In this document: positions 24,475 to 32,319 of the stretch, one piece after another
Layout of the letters: each line of letters starts with the position of its first letter
How positions within the stretch are numbered: the stretch's first letter is position 1
The notes under the pieces: model-generated
Told to the model about the DNA's origin: nothing
The model's database searches: none
What the model saw: only the letters and a program-made list of their open reading frames with translations
Made by a program: the position numbers and the translations under genes
NCBI GenBank assembly: GCA_020058765.1
Contig: JAGVDM010000004.1
Span: 248,001-312,000, forward strand
Direction of reading: 5' to 3'
From: Candidatus Peribacterales bacterium
GTDB lineage: Bacteria; Patescibacteriota; Gracilibacteria; Peribacterales; Peribacteraceae
Length of the DNA: 64,000 nucleotides

Positions 24475-24640
24475 GCCAGCCCTATTTTTCATGTAGCGAG
24501 GTTCCGTGCGAGTGTCTCTCTCCTTGGAAGACGTGAAGAATGTTTGTGTAGCGCGCTGCCAGCCCTATTTTTCATGTAGCGAGGTTCCGTGCGAGTGTCT
24601 CTCTCCTTGGAAGACGTGAAGAATGTTTGTGTAGCGCGCC
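24475..24640. repeat. Tandem 83-bp repeat, two copies
   Basis: Two almost identical 83-bp units (24475-24557 and 24558-24640), each beginning GCCAGCCCTATTTTTCATG and ending near GTGTAGCGCGC, with a diverged partial third copy (GACAACCCTATTTCTTC). The unit length is not a multiple of three and stops occur in the frames, so it is non-coding. Its role is unknown. Confidence 0.8.
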
Positions 24641-24892
24641 GACAACCCTATTTCTTCTTGTGTGGAGATTTCGTGGAGAGGTGTCGCGCCACGGAGGGGG
24701 TGGAGAACGGGTGGGTTTGGCGCTCCGGCGTTTTGCTCCCAGCGCAAAGCTCTTGAGCCCGAGCCAAAGGCGAGAAGCGAAAGGCTTTGTGCGCAGTGCC
24801 CTGGCAGCGCCACCTTTTCCGCCGGGAAAAGGTGGCAAAGAAGCATCTTTGATCTGCCGGACAAAAGTAACAACCGAACACCGTACAAGAAA

Positions 24893-24914
24893 ACAAAAAA
24901 CGCCCTCTCGGGCG
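24893..24914 (-). terminator. Terminator after rplI
   Basis: On the minus strand GCGCCC-GAGA-GGGCG is followed by a T run (plus-strand AAAAAA at 24895-24900), a standard intrinsic terminator 27 bp beyond the rplI stop. Confidence 0.85.
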
Positions 24915-24940
24915 CTTCAATCGAGACGGAGGAAAGCGAT

Positions 24941-25387
24941 TTACTTCTCGGCCTTTACCGAGATGGCGATTTCGACGTCGATACCCTTAAAGGCAACAGT
25001 TGCAGTGAAGTCCCCAGTGGACTTGATGTGCTCTGCGAGCGTGACGTCTTTTTCTTTCACCTCTGTACCAGTCTTGGCCAAAATCTCTTCGATAATGTGC
25101 TTCTCTGTAATGGCAGCGTAGAGCTTGCCCGTCTTGGTGACTTTGCGAGTGAAGACGAGCTCTTTCCCCTTAGCGAGCTGTGCAGCCGTAGCTGCCTTGC
25201 TGCGCTCCGTTTCTGCTTCCAGTGCGCGCTTCTTGATGTGTTCTGCGAAGCGGCGGCGCACAGTTGGGGTTGCAATCAGCGCCTTGGAGTGTGGCAACAG
25301 GAAGTTCATGGCATAGCCATCCCCTACGATCAGCAGGTCGTTTTTCTTGCCAACGCCCTTGATGTCTTGAAGGAGAAGGACTTCCAT
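24941..25387 (-). CDS. rplI: 50S ribosomal protein bL9
   Basis: A 148-residue protein of normal bL9 length, which binds 23S rRNA near the L1 stalk. The N-terminal domain starts MEVLLLQDIKGVGKKND and continues VGDGYAMNFLLPHSKA, the family signature. A long connecting helix (RRRFAEHIKKRALEAETER) leads to the C-terminal domain (LAEHIKSTGDFTATVAFK). The ATG at 25387 is the conserved start; the 17 upstream in-frame codons are leader. It is preceded by a TCTTCCTCTCCC pyrimidine tract. Several CPR lineages have lost bL9, so its presence argues against those groups. Confidence 0.93.
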   Translation of the reverse strand: MEVLLLQDIKGVGKKNDLLIVGDGYAMNFLLPHSKALIATPTVRRRFAEHIKKRALEAETERSKAATAAQLAKGKELVFTRKVTKTGKLYAAITEKHIIEEILAKTGTEVKEKDVTLAEHIKSTGDFTATVAFKGIDVEIAISVKAEK

Positions 25388-25539
25388 GGGAGAGGAAGAC
25401 TGGGTGGTCCCACGTATGTGAGGATTCACCGGAGTCATAAAAGCCGGGGCATTCTAGGGATCGACCTGGGCACAGTCAAGAGGAATATACCGGGGCGAAG
25501 AATTCACCATGTATAAGACGAACGGGCGACAATTTCCTT

Positions 25540-27756
25540 TCAGTCCTGTGTGAAGAGCCAGGAGAAGAACGATAACCATCCCTTGCCGGATTTAAAGATC
25601 CGGTGTTCCTTCACATACCAGTTGTGGAGCGTGAGAAACCGATCCGAATGCAGCGACAGTTTGCCAAGTTCTACCCCTCGTAGATTCTGGTGATACGCAA
25701 ATGTGTAAATAGGGGAGTAGAGGAACACGGCGGGCACGTCATCACGCAGGATCGTACGTAATTCCTGCAGAGCTTCTGTGCGTTCATCGGCATCGCCTGT
25801 TTTGCGAATGAGCTCCAGGAGCGAATCGGAATTGAGCGATTTGTACTGCGAGAGGTTGTAGGCATCTATGAGGAGCTCGTTTCGTTGATCGGTTTGCTTC
25901 TGTACACCTGAGCTGTGCCAATAGGGGTAGCTATCCAGGTTATCGAGTAGGGACTGACCAAAGAGCAACACGTCGTAATCACGCTTAAGCATCTTCTCCT
26001 CGAAGTCTGCGCGCGTTTCGGGGATGTCGATGCCTACGTGCACACCGAGCGCGCGCCACTGCTCAGCTATCTGCTCGGCAATCTGGCGATACTGCGGCGG
26101 GTTGTTGCTCGTGAGCAAACGCAGTGATAGTCGTTCACCTTGGCTATTCACGCGAATATCTGTGGGATCGGTGGATTCCCTGCGGCGGAGGTAGCCATCC
26201 TGCAAGAACAAATCGCCAACGGTTATACGGTCGGCTTCGGGGATTGCGCCCGCACGGGACTGCAAGAAGAGCTGGAGAATTTCTTGCTCCAGCAATGCTG
26301 ATCGATAATCGCGAGAGGTATGTGTGCGCTGTACGTAGGTACTATCGACCGGATCACCCTGATCGTTTTGGAGCGTAACTCGATTGAAGCCAATCTTGAG
26401 CGAACCTGTACCAACTGTGGGTAGTGCAGCAATCCATGCACCAGACTGCGTGGGGTGTTCGGTGAGCGGCAGTCCATTCAGGAGTCCGCCAGTAGAACCA
26501 ACCGTCACAATCGATCCTGTCACTGTGAGCACGGCTCCGGTATCCAGCAGGATGACCGGATTGATCTTGAGTTCACCAACGCTGTTGGCCTCATCCATTT
26601 CTAGCAGTCGCTGCAGGCGCACTTTTTCGGGCAGGTGCCAATCAGAATTAAAGAGTGCACCCTGCGCTGCAGTTTGATCGTACTGATAGCGCCAGTCCGA
26701 TGTATCGAGCTCCAAGAGGGGAGTATCCACTATCGATGTTTCGTCGATGCTATCCACAATGGCCTGCTTATTGGTACCCAGCTGCAACGCGAGGCGAAGG
26801 GTGGGGTCCTGCAGAATGGGGTGATCGAAATTGAGGAAGAGCGCCACGTACTGCGGCAGCGTGTAGTTCACTGGCTCAAAGCGGCGGGGTACAAGCGGCT
26901 CACCGTCATCGTTCCGGGGTACCAGGCGCACACCGTGGAGGTTGCGCAAGTCCGAGAGGAGTGTTGGGTAATCCGGGAAGATGCGGAACACCACGCGCTC
27001 CAAGTGGAAGCTTGGTTCCATGGGGCGCTCGAAGCGCTCGAGTGTGGCCTCGGTACTCAGCTCTGTTTGCACGAGTCCTTTAAAAGCGTATGGACCGGCG
27101 CCAATAGGAGCAAATCCGAAGTCCAGCACCTGATCTAAGCGATCAACGGGCACACCTTCAAACGAACGCTTGGGGAGTAACCCCAGTGTGAGGTTGCTGG
27201 GGAAGAAGCGATAGGGTTCTTCAAGTTTGAATCGGATAGTCCGGTCATCAAGCTGTTCCAATGTGACCCCCTGAAAGTTTTGCCGCAGCAGGCTATTGGG
27301 GAATACGGGATCTTGCACGGTCTGAAAGGTGTACAGGACGTCGTCTACCGTGACGTAATGCGGTGAAGCACTGGTGGAATCGTGCCATTCAATGCCGTCT
27401 TTCAGCGTAAGTTCATAGATGCGGCCATCGTTGCTCACTTCCATAGTGGCCAGATCTGGCTCGATCTCTTGGGTTTCCGGGTTGTATTTCAGGAGCCCAG
27501 CAAACACGAGCGACACGATGTCGCGATTCACATCGTTGGTGATGGTAAACCAGGGATTCAGCGGCAGGAATTCCCCAACCGAACCTTCTATATACGTGCC
27601 GCCGGTATCCGGCACGAGCACGGTGTTTTGTACGTAAAACCGCCGCAGCAACATGCCCAGCGAGAACACAAACGCAACAGCCAGCGCAAAGATCACCCAC
27701 TGCTGCCACGGAATACGCGACAGGAATGAGCGGCGAATCTGGCGAGGGAGTGGCAC
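25540..27756 (-). CDS. Peptide/nickel-type ABC transporter substrate-binding protein (SBP family 5), membrane anchored
   Basis: A 738-residue extracytoplasmic solute-binding protein with an N-terminal TM anchor (WVIFALAVAFVFSLGMLLRR) rather than a lipobox. The family-5 fold is clear: LNPWFTITNDVNRDIVSLVFAGLLKYNP, DLATMEVSNDGRIYELTLKDG (parts of the N-terminal lobe), WHDSTSASPHYVTVDDVLYTF, and late RQIAEQIAEQWRALGVHVGID with DVLLFGQSLLDN. It is about 200 residues longer than typical OppA-like proteins because of a beta-rich insertion around 395-480 (LDTGAVLTVTGSIVTVGS). Permease and ATPase genes are not adjacent. Peptide uptake fits an auxotrophic lifestyle. The start codon is GTG. Confidence 0.85.
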   Translation of the reverse strand: MPLPRQIRRSFLSRIPWQQWVIFALAVAFVFSLGMLLRRFYVQNTVLVPDTGGTYIEGSVGEFLPLNPWFTITNDVNRDIVSLVFAGLLKYNPETQEIEPDLATMEVSNDGRIYELTLKDGIEWHDSTSASPHYVTVDDVLYTFQTVQDPVFPNSLLRQNFQGVTLEQLDDRTIRFKLEEPYRFFPSNLTLGLLPKRSFEGVPVDRLDQVLDFGFAPIGAGPYAFKGLVQTELSTEATLERFERPMEPSFHLERVVFRIFPDYPTLLSDLRNLHGVRLVPRNDDGEPLVPRRFEPVNYTLPQYVALFLNFDHPILQDPTLRLALQLGTNKQAIVDSIDETSIVDTPLLELDTSDWRYQYDQTAAQGALFNSDWHLPEKVRLQRLLEMDEANSVGELKINPVILLDTGAVLTVTGSIVTVGSTGGLLNGLPLTEHPTQSGAWIAALPTVGTGSLKIGFNRVTLQNDQGDPVDSTYVQRTHTSRDYRSALLEQEILQLFLQSRAGAIPEADRITVGDLFLQDGYLRRRESTDPTDIRVNSQGERLSLRLLTSNNPPQYRQIAEQIAEQWRALGVHVGIDIPETRADFEEKMLKRDYDVLLFGQSLLDNLDSYPYWHSSGVQKQTDQRNELLIDAYNLSQYKSLNSDSLLELIRKTGDADERTEALQELRTILRDDVPAVFLYSPIYTFAYHQNLRGVELGKLSLHSDRFLTLHNWYVKEHRIFKSGKGWLSFFSWLFTQD

Positions 27757-27824
27757 GAGTGGATCGGGAACGACAAGACGCGTTCATCCGCTACAGCGCG
27801 GAATGACGGGAACACGCGGGACGA

Positions 27825-28034
27825 TTACAGGTACCAGCGAACGATCGCCAGTGCGAAGAAGACTACAGAGAGCCAAATCGTTGCGTTGTACACGAGCTTC
27901 TCTGCTCCGCGGCGTTGCACCTGGAACGCTGCACCGGATCCACCGAATGTGGAGGAGAGACCGGAAGCGCGTGTCTGCAGCAGAATGCCGAGTGACACGA
28001 GCAGGGCTATAGCAATGTGGAGGGCTTCAATCAT
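27825..28034 (-). CDS. secG: SecG, protein-export membrane protein
   Basis: A 69-residue subunit of the SecYEG translocon with two membrane helices (ALHIAIALLVSLGILLQ and YNATIWLSVVFFALAIV) joined by the conserved Gly/Ser-rich loop (ASGLSSTFGGSGAAFQVQRRG), where LSSTFGG and the RRG are family signatures. Start ATG at 28034 is preceded by TACCAT ending eight bases upstream, supporting it over an in-frame ATG seven codons earlier. A tRNA-Val gene lies upstream on the same strand. Confidence 0.88.
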   Translation of the reverse strand: MIEALHIAIALLVSLGILLQTRASGLSSTFGGSGAAFQVQRRGAEKLVYNATIWLSVVFFALAIVRWYL

Positions 28035-28147
28035 CGAGCGGTATGGTAGGTGCATTCGTCGAAAATCGCAATCTGTTCAGCCTGTTTTTCTCATCCTACA
28101 AAATGAGCAGCACAGAGAAATATGCGTGTGCTCCTGCGTGGAATGAA

Positions 28148-28224
28148 TGGTGGGCGCCGGGGGATTCGAACCCTCGACCCTCTCGGTGTAAACGAGATGC
28201 TCTAACCAGCTGAGCTAGGCGCCC
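28148..28224 (-). tRNA. tRNA-Val, anticodon UAC, CCA encoded
   Basis: Minus strand: acceptor GGGCGCC/GGCGCCC, D arm GCTC/GAGC, anticodon arm TCTCG-TTTACAC-CGAGA with U34-A35-C36, T arm GAGGG-TTCGAAT-CCCCC (one A-C mismatch), A73 and encoded CCA. The anticodon decodes GUN valine codons. Confidence 0.92.
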
Positions 28225-28257
28225 TGGAACGATGATGACAATAGACCTAGCACATCT

Positions 28258-28274
28258 AGCTGGGCTAGGCGCCC
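28258..28274 (-). repeat. Duplicate of the tRNA-Val 5' end
   Basis: Seventeen bases repeat the start of tRNA-Val (28208-28224) with one mismatch, in the same orientation, 50 bp upstream. No further tRNA structure follows. The rest of 28225-28410 shows nothing else recognisable. A similar partial copy precedes tRNA-Ile. Confidence 0.65.
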
Positions 28275-28410
28275 GAAAGCAGAGGAACTTTATAGCATTC
28301 TGTGTGGGCGAGCATCTTTTTTTTCGATATCTCTTCAGACTGCAGCAACGGAAAGAAAGCAGTGCCGCTTTCCTGTACAAATGCACGCATGTGAACTCTA
28401 CTGTACCGCT

Positions 28411-29040
28411 ATGGAGAAGAAGTCGCAGAGCACCGGAGAAGCATCAGCGTCTGCTGCGGCAAATGCAAAGGAGACCGTTCGGGCCATCTACGTTGCCGAT
28501 CGTATTACCCAAGACATCCTGAAGCAGCGGCCCGCAATCGCAGCGGCAATTGTTGCAAAGCGAATAGAGCGCAGTGACTACACCGCAATTGCACAGGCAC
28601 TCGCAGAAATGTTGGAAACTGCCGGTGCCACCACCGAGCACATCCGGCGCTCCGTGGTGCACCGCATCTGCAAGCTGTGCCTCTCCGAACCGCTTGCCAA
28701 GGTCATCACGCACGACATTATGGCCCGCAGGCCATCCAACCTCACAAGTGATGCTCGTGAGAAGGGGATCAAAACATCGGAGCTCTACCCATGGACGCAA
28801 GAGATCGATGCCGAGCTACAGGCGGTTGCGGCGTCGTGTATCCATGCAGATCGCCCATTTACCGGTGCAAAAGATTGGAACGCGGTGGCAAAACACATGC
28901 GCGATCAACGGGGAATCACCCTCACCGGAGGCCAATGGCGACAGCGGTGGGTGCACCTGAGGAAACGCAGCAAGCGGCAGTCTGCTGCAGAATCTGCGCG
29001 TACGGAGGAACAGGGGACTAGGGATGTAAGGAGTACTTGA
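28411..29040 (+). CDS. Hypothetical helical protein with Myb/SANT-like C-terminal segment
   Basis: A 209-residue cytoplasmic protein. The N-terminal two thirds are alpha-helical (YVADRITQDILKQRPAIAAAI, DYTAIAQALAEMLETAG, RRSVVHRICKLCL). From about residue 125 the segment YPWTQEIDAELQAVAASC ... DWNAVAKHMRDQ ... GGQWRQRWVHLRKR has the three-tryptophan spacing of a Myb/SANT or trihelix DNA-binding motif, and the tail is basic. A DNA-binding role is therefore plausible but unproven. TACTGT ends six bases before the ATG, the clearest leaderless arrangement, so I use this start instead of the ATG ten codons upstream. The strong promoter of the next gene begins within its last codons. Confidence 0.6.
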   Translation: MEKKSQSTGEASASAAANAKETVRAIYVADRITQDILKQRPAIAAAIVAKRIERSDYTAIAQALAEMLETAGATTEHIRRSVVHRICKLCLSEPLAKVITHDIMARRPSNLTSDAREKGIKTSELYPWTQEIDAELQAVAASCIHADRPFTGAKDWNAVAKHMRDQRGITLTGGQWRQRWVHLRKRSKRQSAAESARTEEQGTRDVRST

Positions 29041-29064
29041 CACATTTGTAAAGTTATGTAGACT
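29037..29064 (+). promoter_or_regulatory. Strong sigma-70-type promoter of the DUF11 surface protein
   Basis: TTGACA (29037-29042), 16-bp spacer, TAGACT (29059-29064). The predicted transcript has a leader of about 26 nt rich in pyrimidines (CCCCTTTTGTCACTTCTCTC) before the ATG at 29097. Confidence 0.75.
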
Positions 29065-29096
29065 AGCACCCCTTTTGTCACTTCTCTCTTTCTGTA

Positions 29097-30899
29097 ATGC
29101 GTACTCTCCAAGCGCGTTTCCGCACGATCGGGCTCCTCGGGCTCATCCTTGTAGGCATTGCCCTTCTGCACGTCCTCTCTGCCCCAGAGAAGGGTGCTCC
29201 TGCTTCGGCCGCTGCGCCAGAGTGTAGCGACGGGATCGATAACGATCTCGACGGAGACATCGACTTCCCAGAGGATCGCACGTGCGATGGCTTGGAAGAT
29301 GAGTACGAAGGCCCTACCGATCACGGTATTCACTTGAACGTGACGGACGGCAAGATTACAGCTGATGCTGGAGATCAGTTGCATTACACCATTCGCGTGA
29401 GTAACACGAGCACAGTAGAGAAGACCACGGACGTCCGCTTCATTCTGCCGGAGCAGGCACGCTTGATTGCGGGGAGCGATGCAGGCTTGGTACAGGGCAA
29501 CAGCATTACCTGGCAGGCAGTAACAGTATACCCACAGCAGCCACGCACCTTTACGGTAACAGTACAGGTAGAAAACAACGCCCAGCTCGACGAGCAGCTG
29601 GTGGCAGAGGCACGCGCTGGTGGCGCTCGCGCAACAGATACCACCCTCATTACGCACGAGACCACACCTGCATCCAACTGGACGCAGATTTCTGTAACAG
29701 ACGGCAAGACATACGCCTCCCCAGAAGAAATCCTCACGTACCGCATTCTGGTGACCAACCGCGAGAACATTGAGCGCGAGATCGACGTACGCACAGAAAC
29801 TCCAGCGGAGTTTGTGCTCCACGAGGTCACCGGCCCACACCGCAAGGAAGGCCGAAAGATTATGTGGGACGACTTGGAATTCGGTCCAAAGGAAACACGT
29901 GAGTTCTTCGTGACGGGTCACGTAGAGCGCGATGCGCCAGAGTTCTTCTCCCTCCGCCTCAAAGTATCATCTGGCCAAGAAGTAGCCACCGACACCACAA
30001 CCATTCGCCGCGAAGGAACAGCAGCAGCGGGCTTGGTAATCAGCGTGAACGACGGCCAGAAGGTTGCTACAAGTGGTCAAGATCTGCAGTACGAAGTGGT
30101 GATTCACAACCCAAGCAATGAGCTCGTGACAAACCTGGATGTGAACGCCGTATTGCCACAGTACACAGAGTTCGTGGACGCCCTCGACGGCGGCCAGTGG
30201 ACAGGAAGCAGCGTGTACTGGAAGGGCCTCACAGTAAGCCCATTCGGCGAGCGCGTGCTGCGCTACGCCATCCGCGTGCGCAGTGATGCGCCAATCGGTT
30301 CTGCCATCCGTGCTGGTGTAGTAGCCAAGGGCATTGAATCCTTCGACATTACACAAATCGGTGCCTCCCGCGTTGGAGACAACCGTGGCGGGGTGCAGCA
30401 ACCTGTGCGCAGCGGGAGCGCTCTTAGCAAAGTTGCTGACCAGCGCGAAGTACAGCCAGGCAGCACAGTGGGTTTCACTGTCACACTGCGCAACACCACA
30501 GATCGCCCTTGGACGAACATTACTGTGACCGATAAGTTCGACCACACCCTCCTGCGCGTCGTAGAGCAAAGCGAAGGCGGACAGTTACAGGCAGGTGGTG
30601 TGATCACCTGGCAGATTGCCACATTGGCTCCTGGCCAGAGTTGGAACGCACACTACCGCATGCAAGTGCACCCACAGGCACCACACGGCCTCACGGTGAG
30701 CAACGTTGTATCCGCTGTTGGTGACGGCATGGAGAACCTCTCACTCACGGAGCGCATCATTACCTCCAAGGTTGGCGTGGTAACACACCTGCCAAAGTCT
30801 GGTGCCGCACTCGATCTGTTCTTCATTGTCTTCTCCAGCATTGTTGGAGCAGGGCAAGTGGCAGCCATGAGCCTGAAGCGCAAGGCACTGCTCGCGTAA
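29097..30899 (+). CDS. Surface protein with DUF11 repeats and LPKSG-type C-terminal anchor
   Basis: A 600-residue secreted protein. A signal peptide (IGLLGLILVGIALLHVLSAP) is followed by a calcium-type Cys motif, ECSDGIDNDLDGDIDFPED, near residue 43. About four DUF11 beta-sandwich repeats follow, each opening with a similar phrase (LNVTDGKITADAGDQLHYTI, ISVTDGKTYASPEEILTYRI, ISVNDGQKVATSGQDLQYEV, KVADQREVQPGSTVGFTVTL). The C-terminus has LPKSG (565-569), a hydrophobic helix (LFFIVFSSIVGAGQVAAM) and KRK, the layout of a sortase substrate, though Ser replaces the Thr of LPxTG. No sortase gene is in the window. Strong promoter and terminator flank it, as expected for an abundant envelope or S-layer-like protein. 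Confidence 0.8.
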   Translation: MRTLQARFRTIGLLGLILVGIALLHVLSAPEKGAPASAAAPECSDGIDNDLDGDIDFPEDRTCDGLEDEYEGPTDHGIHLNVTDGKITADAGDQLHYTIRVSNTSTVEKTTDVRFILPEQARLIAGSDAGLVQGNSITWQAVTVYPQQPRTFTVTVQVENNAQLDEQLVAEARAGGARATDTTLITHETTPASNWTQISVTDGKTYASPEEILTYRILVTNRENIEREIDVRTETPAEFVLHEVTGPHRKEGRKIMWDDLEFGPKETREFFVTGHVERDAPEFFSLRLKVSSGQEVATDTTTIRREGTAAAGLVISVNDGQKVATSGQDLQYEVVIHNPSNELVTNLDVNAVLPQYTEFVDALDGGQWTGSSVYWKGLTVSPFGERVLRYAIRVRSDAPIGSAIRAGVVAKGIESFDITQIGASRVGDNRGGVQQPVRSGSALSKVADQREVQPGSTVGFTVTLRNTTDRPWTNITVTDKFDHTLLRVVEQSEGGQLQAGGVITWQIATLAPGQSWNAHYRMQVHPQAPHGLTVSNVVSAVGDGMENLSLTERIITSKVGVVTHLPKSGAALDLFFIVFSSIVGAGQVAAMSLKRKALLA

Positions 30900-30925
30900 G
30901 GCTACATATCCATTCGTCTACTACA

Positions 30926-30954
30926 AAAGACCGCCCCATGAGGGCGGTCTTTTT
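30926..30954 (+). terminator. Bidirectional intrinsic terminator
   Basis: Perfect 11-bp stem AAAGACCGCCC / GGGCGGTCTTT with a 5-nt loop and T run. It ends the DUF11 gene and, read backward, the convergent pilin-like gene. Confidence 0.9.
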
Positions 30955-30975
30955 GGTACTACAGCGAAGGAGCGC

Positions 30976-31299
30976 TTACTGCAGAGCGCTGAAGATCTCA
31001 CTCATGAGATCAATGATCGTGGAGAAGCTCAGTTCAAACGGAATGCCGAGCAGGTTGGCAATGAACGACACCGCGAAGAACGCGACGAAGGCCACCACGA
31101 GACCAATGATGGAGAAGCGAATCGTATTCACTGCCTTCTTAATCTTCTCTTCGTTGCCTGCCGAGAGGATAAAGGAGATGCCGCCTACAATGATGTAGAT
31201 GAGCGAGAGGATTGCAGCAATCACCAAGCCAAGTGCCACAAAGGTGGCAACGATTTCAAGAACACTACCATTCTGGAGGAGTTCACCGAGCATAAACAA
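30976..31299 (-). CDS. Two-TM pilin-like protein (T4SS_pilin type)
   Basis: A 107-residue protein with two membrane helices (VATFVALGLVIAAILSLIYIIVGG, listed in part, and FSIIGLVVAFVAFFAVSFI) joined by a cytoplasmic loop SAGNEEKIKKAVNTIR. The GGISFILSAGNEEKIKKA signature is common in Patescibacteria and annotated there as TrbC/VirB2-like T4SS pilin. The family assignment is by pattern; actual pilus assembly is not demonstrated. It lies 12 bp after khpA on the same strand, probably in one transcript. ATG at 31293 is an alternative start. Confidence 0.7.
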   Translation of the reverse strand: MFMLGELLQNGSVLEIVATFVALGLVIAAILSLIYIIVGGISFILSAGNEEKIKKAVNTIRFSIIGLVVAFVAFFAVSFIANLLGIPFELSFSTIIDLMSEIFSALQ

Positions 31300-31311
31300 A
31301 CGTGGGAGAAA

Positions 31312-31593
31312 TTAAGAAGAAGCAGGTTCGAGGATCTTGAGGTTTACGCGCTGTGCACTGGCACTGCCTACCGCACGTACAAGTGTGCGGAGTGCTTTGA
31401 TGGTCTGCCCCCCCTTGCCGATGATCTTGCCCATATCGCGCTCGCTCACCTTTACTGTGAGGAGCACGCCAAGATCATCGATCTTGGATTCGATGTGCAG
31501 TTCATCTTTGTCGTCGAGCAGTTCATCCAGTACGTACTGGAGAAACTGTAGACCGGGAACATCCGTCGTTGCTGTCGTAGGATCATTCGGCAT
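31312..31593 (-). CDS. khpA: KH-domain RNA-binding protein KhpA
   Basis: A 93-residue protein. A single KH domain contains the GxxG loop in DMGKIIGKGGQTIKALRTLV, followed by the RVNLKILEP strand. KhpA proteins bind RNA, often with KhpB/Jag, and in other bacteria affect cell elongation and division. It follows rpsP at a distance of 90 bp, the common bacterial arrangement. Start ATG at 31593 has TACAAT 12 bases upstream, so it may also have its own promoter. Confidence 0.88.
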   Translation of the reverse strand: MPNDPTTATTDVPGLQFLQYVLDELLDDKDELHIESKIDDLGVLLTVKVSERDMGKIIGKGGQTIKALRTLVRAVGSASAQRVNLKILEPASS

Positions 31594-31683
31594 AGGTCGC
31601 AGTGCATTGTAGGCGCAGCAAAGGCTGTTGTCACTCTCAACTTGTCCCACCGGGAAAAGCAGGGGGCATACCTGCAGGGTTCC

Positions 31684-32154
31684 TTACGCTGCAGGTGCTT
31701 CTGGTTCTGCTGGCTTTTCCTCTGCAGCTGGCGCTTCTGCTGGTGCCTCCTCCGCTGCTGGTGCCTCTGCGGGCTTCTCTTCTGGTGCGGGAGCCTCAGC
31801 AGGCTTTTCTTCCGCTGCAGGAGCTACTGGAGCTGGAGCAGGCGGTGGAGTTGGTTCCTCTGGAGGAGCCTTCTTGGAGCGCTGCTTGGCGTAGCTCTGC
31901 ATGAACTTCTCCATATCCTTCAATCCGTGTTTCTTGAGCAAACGAGCCATGGTGTCGCTCGGGCATGCGCCCTTGCTGATCCAGTGCTCTGCTCTGTCGG
32001 GTTTCAATTCAAAGACTGCCGGATTGCGGGCCGGCAGATAGTATCCCAGAACCTCCAGAAATTTTCCTTTTGCTGCATACCGCTTGTCTGCGAGGACAAT
32101 CCTATAGGAAGGATCATTCTTACGGCCGGTTCTCTGCAAACGAATAACGAGCAT
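31684..32154 (-). CDS. rpsP: 30S ribosomal protein bS16 with long Ala/Pro/Glu tail
   Basis: A 156-residue protein, almost twice the usual bS16 length. The core (1-85) is canonical: MLVIRLQRTGRKNDPSYRIVL, LEVLGYYLPARNP, and AEHWISKGACPSDTMARLL. After a basic helix (FMQSYAKQRSKKAPP) comes a roughly 60-residue low-complexity tail made of repeats of EEKPAEAPA-type units. Such tails are known on some CPR ribosomal proteins but the function is unknown; it should extend from the 30S body. The repeat is also repetitive at DNA level (31684-31860). Confidence 0.93.
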   Translation of the reverse strand: MLVIRLQRTGRKNDPSYRIVLADKRYAAKGKFLEVLGYYLPARNPAVFELKPDRAEHWISKGACPSDTMARLLKKHGLKDMEKFMQSYAKQRSKKAPPEEPTPPPAPAPVAPAAEEKPAEAPAPEEKPAEAPAAEEAPAEAPAAEEKPAEPEAPAA

Positions 32155-32319
32155 GCGTAGATAAGGAAGTGAACTGGAGGGAAAGGATCGGCAACCGCCT
32201 TTTCTTGAAGGAAGAGAGCGGCCGCGCGCTGCAAGGAAGCTGAACTTCCCATTGCAGACGTGGCCAAGCGTAGCGCACGTGGCAAACCCAGGGCAAGGAA
32301 AACGCCGACGAAATCGCCG

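Larger units (their letters stand above)
24311..24940. repeat. Gene-free block of direct, inverted and tandem repeats
   Basis: This 630-bp interval has no credible gene. It holds three direct 22-bp copies beginning TCTCTTTGTTACTTTTGTCC (24314, 24347, 24382), the last extended into an 11-bp hairpin (24389-24416). An inverted copy of 15 bases (CCGGACAAAAGTAAC) lies at 24857-24871, and a second 11-bp hairpin at 24810-24835. An 83-bp tandem unit sits between them. The inverted copies more than 500 bp apart could be the ends of a degenerate mobile element; repeated palindromes of this kind also occur as REP-like intergenic elements. Confidence 0.7.

Noticed and set aside
24662-25516. Long plus-strand ORF of 284 codons
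   Set aside because: It runs antisense through rplI and the repeat block; its protein is Cys/Arg-rich low complexity without family features.
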